A DNA stretch of 64,000 bases from positions 3,266,046-3,330,045 of the forward strand of contig CP094685.1 of NCBI GenBank assembly GCA_022828425.1. Direction: 5' to 3'. A model generated the notes under the pieces. It searched no databases and was not told the DNA's origin. It saw only the letters and a program-made list of their open reading frames with translations. Of this stretch, positions 62,183 through 64,000 are shown one piece after another. Source of the DNA: Candidatus Thiothrix sulfatifontis. Its GTDB lineage: Bacteria; Pseudomonadota; Gammaproteobacteria; Thiotrichales; Thiotrichaceae. Positions within the stretch are counted from its first letter, which is position 1, and the number at the start of each line of letters is the position of its first letter. The position numbers and the translations under genes are program-made.

Positions 62183-64000
62183 TTAGTCCTCCTCTGTCAG
62201 TGTGATGCGCGTAACCCTGACTTGTCCATGTGCTGGGATATACGCCCGATTATCATCCGCTGTATTAATCATGCCTGCCTGTTCCAGTGCTCCAAGAATC
62301 TGCTTTTTGCTGTAGCCTCTGGCAAGCTCTTTCAACTGGGAGTTGAACACCAGATAGACCGCTTTTTGTGATACTTCATAAGCAGGGTAAACACCGCCCA
62401 TGCAATCTTTGACGCGCTGCAATTCCTCTTTCGATACTTCATACGCCATGTTCTGGAATCGCGCCATATTGGATTCAAGGAAACCGCGCACCGCTTGCAC
62501 TATCTGGCGTTGTTCGCGGCTGGAATCATCACCGCCGAAAGCGGTTAGCCAATCGGTGAATATGCGCTTTGCCGCTGCGGTAGCGTCGCCCTGCTTCCAG
62601 CCGGTCAAGTGGTATTCTGTCGCCAGTTCGCCCGCTACTGCCACCAGTGCGCACCGGTAAAGCACATCCCGCGTTTGTGGACTAAACGCACCGCCCACAA
62701 TCTCAGATGCAATGGTTTCGAGCATTTCCGGGACACGGGTATTCAGTTCATCACGTTGCGCCACCAGCATGGCTAACCACTCTTGCCCCGCTGTTCCATA
62801 ATGGTTTTCAATGCCTGCGCCGATGGCGGTATTGAAGGCGTTCACATCCGGGTAATCGTGAATCGTGTCATACGATTTAAGCCCCTTCCCTGCATCCGCT
62901 GGAATATCGGCTTGACGTAATTCAATTCCAGCCGGTGGCGTTCCGCCCTTGGTGGTGATGTGTTCCGCTGCGGTTACTTCACCAGTGGAGAACCACAACA
63001 TATTCCAGAGATTACGCGCCTTTAGCTCACTGGTGCGGGTCTGTTTTGCCTTGTCTTTACCTTCCGCCAGCATGTAGATGATGCGTTCCACTTCGTGCGC
63101 TGATGCCATTGCAATTTCATCGAGAAAAAGCCAGCCGTCATTATGCCGCGCTGCCAAGGTTTCAATGCCGTTGATCGTACCCCGCCATTGCTGTTTAACG
63201 TCTTGGTGATAACCCCAAACAGACGCACCAGCACGTAGAGCAAGGGTTTTGCCATCCTTGGAACTGCCCGCAAAATGAAAGCCACCTGCCCCAATGTTGC
63301 GGGCAATGTCGAGCAATGCCGGTGCGAAAGCGCTGCTGATTGCAAACGTTAAGCGACTGTTGCCAACGGCAAGGCTTGCCACTTCGTCGCGCCAGCCGTC
63401 GAGCGTACCTTTCGACTTTTGGTCACTGCCCTTTATTGCGCCTTGATAAATAATACTGTCGTCGTCATCACCGTGCGATTTTGCAGGGGTTACGAATACG
63501 CGCCCGTCATACCATCCGGTTTTTTCAACACACGTTAAGCGCCGCTCAGAGTCACACATTTGCAGGTAATCGACTGCATACATATTTGCACCGCCAGCCA
63601 CCACAAGCCCACGATCTAACAAAGCGCCCATGACTTCGTTACCGTCGCCACTCATTAGGCGCATTGGCATAGCCCACGTATGGGTTTTGCCGTCGCCATC
63701 CTGCCATTGCAGCAACTTACCCCAGCCGCTTTGTTCTGTGTTGCGGGTACGCCCTAGCACTTCGATTCCCGTGCATACCTTATAATCGCCCTTCTCTGTT
63801 GAGCGAAAAAGCCAGCCGTCCTTAAGGTAGTACATGCCCCGCCCGCCTTGCACCATGTCAGCCGGTGGCGTTGCCATATCGCGTTTAATCTGCTTTTCGG
63901 CTGCGGTCAAAGCGGTGGTGATTAGGCGTTTGCCTCCAAGATCGTGACCATTGTTAGCGAGTGCTTTAATGATGGTTTCCCGCTGGATTTGGTCAATTGT
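62183..64000 (-). CDS. DUF927 domain helicase-like replication protein, element 2 (5' end outside window)
   Basis: The intact homologue of the frameshifted gene in element 1. The frame is open without a stop from 62183 to the window edge (606 codons), so the true start lies outside. Within it are KLLQWQDGDGKTHTWAMPMRLMSGDG, CVEKTGWYDGRVFVTP, the P-loop FHFAGSSKDGKTLALRAG, and the Walker B-like HNDGWLFLDEIAMAS. A C-terminal VSQKAVYLVFNSQLKELARGYSKKQILGALEQAG follows. Upstream residues (GHDLGGKRLITTALTAAEKQ) may belong to an extra N-terminal domain. The role is probably unwinding at the element's own origin, by analogy with P4 alpha. Confidence 0.85.
   Translation of the reverse strand, partial: TIDQIQRETIIKALANNGHDLGGKRLITTALTAAEKQIKRDMATPPADMVQGGRGMYYLKDGWLFRSTEKGDYKVCTGIEVLGRTRNTEQSGWGKLLQWQDGDGKTHTWAMPMRLMSGDGNEVMGALLDRGLVVAGGANMYAVDYLQMCDSERRLTCVEKTGWYDGRVFVTPAKSHGDDDDSIIYQGAIKGSDQKSKGTLDGWRDEVASLAVGNSRLTFAISSAFAPALLDIARNIGAGGFHFAGSSKDGKTLALRAGASVWGYHQDVKQQWRGTINGIETLAARHNDGWLFLDEIAMASAHEVERIIYMLAEGKDKAKQTRTSELKARNLWNMLWFSTGEVTAAEHITTKGGTPPAGIELRQADIPADAGKGLKSYDTIHDYPDVNAFNTAIGAGIENHYGTAGQEWLAMLVAQRDELNTRVPEMLETIASEIVGGAFSPQTRDVLYRCALVAVAGELATEYHLTGWKQGDATAAAKRIFTDWLTAFGGDDSSREQRQIVQAVRGFLESNMARFQNMAYEVSKEELQRVKDCMGGVYPAYEVSQKAVYLVFNSQLKELARGYSKKQILGALEQAGMINTADDNRAYIPAHGQVRVTRITLTEED

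Larger units (their letters stand above)
61590..64000. mobile_element. Integrative satellite-like element 2 (left part only)
   Basis: It begins at the shared attachment repeat and runs past the window. The same order as element 1 is visible: attachment site, inverted arm-like repeats, iterons, then a leftward DUF927 gene. Sequence is diverged from element 1, so this is a second, related element and not a duplication. Confidence 0.65.

Overview
The window is a gammaproteobacterial chromosome segment. The evidence is the classic gene neighbourhoods: rpsB-tsf-pyrH divergent from map-glnD, lolB-ispE-tRNA-Gln-prs-rplY-pth-ychF divergent from hemA-prfA-prmC, and petABC-sspAB. The gene set (bc1 complex, AceK glyoxylate-bypass control, large PilY1 adhesins) would fit a Thiotrichales relative such as Thiothrix, but the genus is a guess; no rRNA or species marker is present.

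Layout. 1-6 kb: translation and nitrogen-sensing genes (pyrH partial, tsf, rpsB, map, glnD). 6-19 kb: moeA, a DUF4143-type ATPase, mtgA, a two-gene ABC-2 exporter, a flavoprotein, aceK, recG, two Uma2 genes, a Bcr/CflA transporter and sixA. 19-29 kb: the ychF..lolB operon plus a TPR lipoprotein, then hemA-prfA-prmC. 29-39 kb: a type IV pilus minor pilin operon (pilV-pilW-pilX-pilE) ending in two tandem, nearly identical pilY1 genes that differ mainly in one internal cassette. 39-49.6 kb: a SUMF1-fold protein, pyrC, folA, sspBA, petCBA, a Nif3 protein, hisC and a YheT-type hydrolase.

49.6-64 kb is accessory DNA. A repressor plus an antitoxin with a decayed toxin sit between the hydrolase and a second, diverged copy of the hydrolase 3' end. 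Then comes an integrative element of about 10.4 kb (51198-61606) bounded by 17-bp direct repeats that look like the 3' end of the tmRNA gene (ssrA). It carries an AlpA regulator, a P4-type primase zinc ribbon, a DUF927 helicase-like gene with a frameshift, a terminase-small-subunit-like protein, two ribbon-helix-helix proteins, a PH-domain membrane protein, and an integrase split by an insertion sequence. A second insertion sequence (IS4 family) splits an iteron array. Another iteron set occurs twice in inverted orientation, 6 kb apart. A second element of the same kind begins at the right repeat and runs off the window, with its own DUF927 gene and a different iteron set.

The most interesting part is this apparent tandem array of satellite-like elements. 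Each pairs a DUF927 replication protein with its own iteron sequence and its own integrase arm-site sequence. The native ssrA gene should lie just right of the window on the minus strand.
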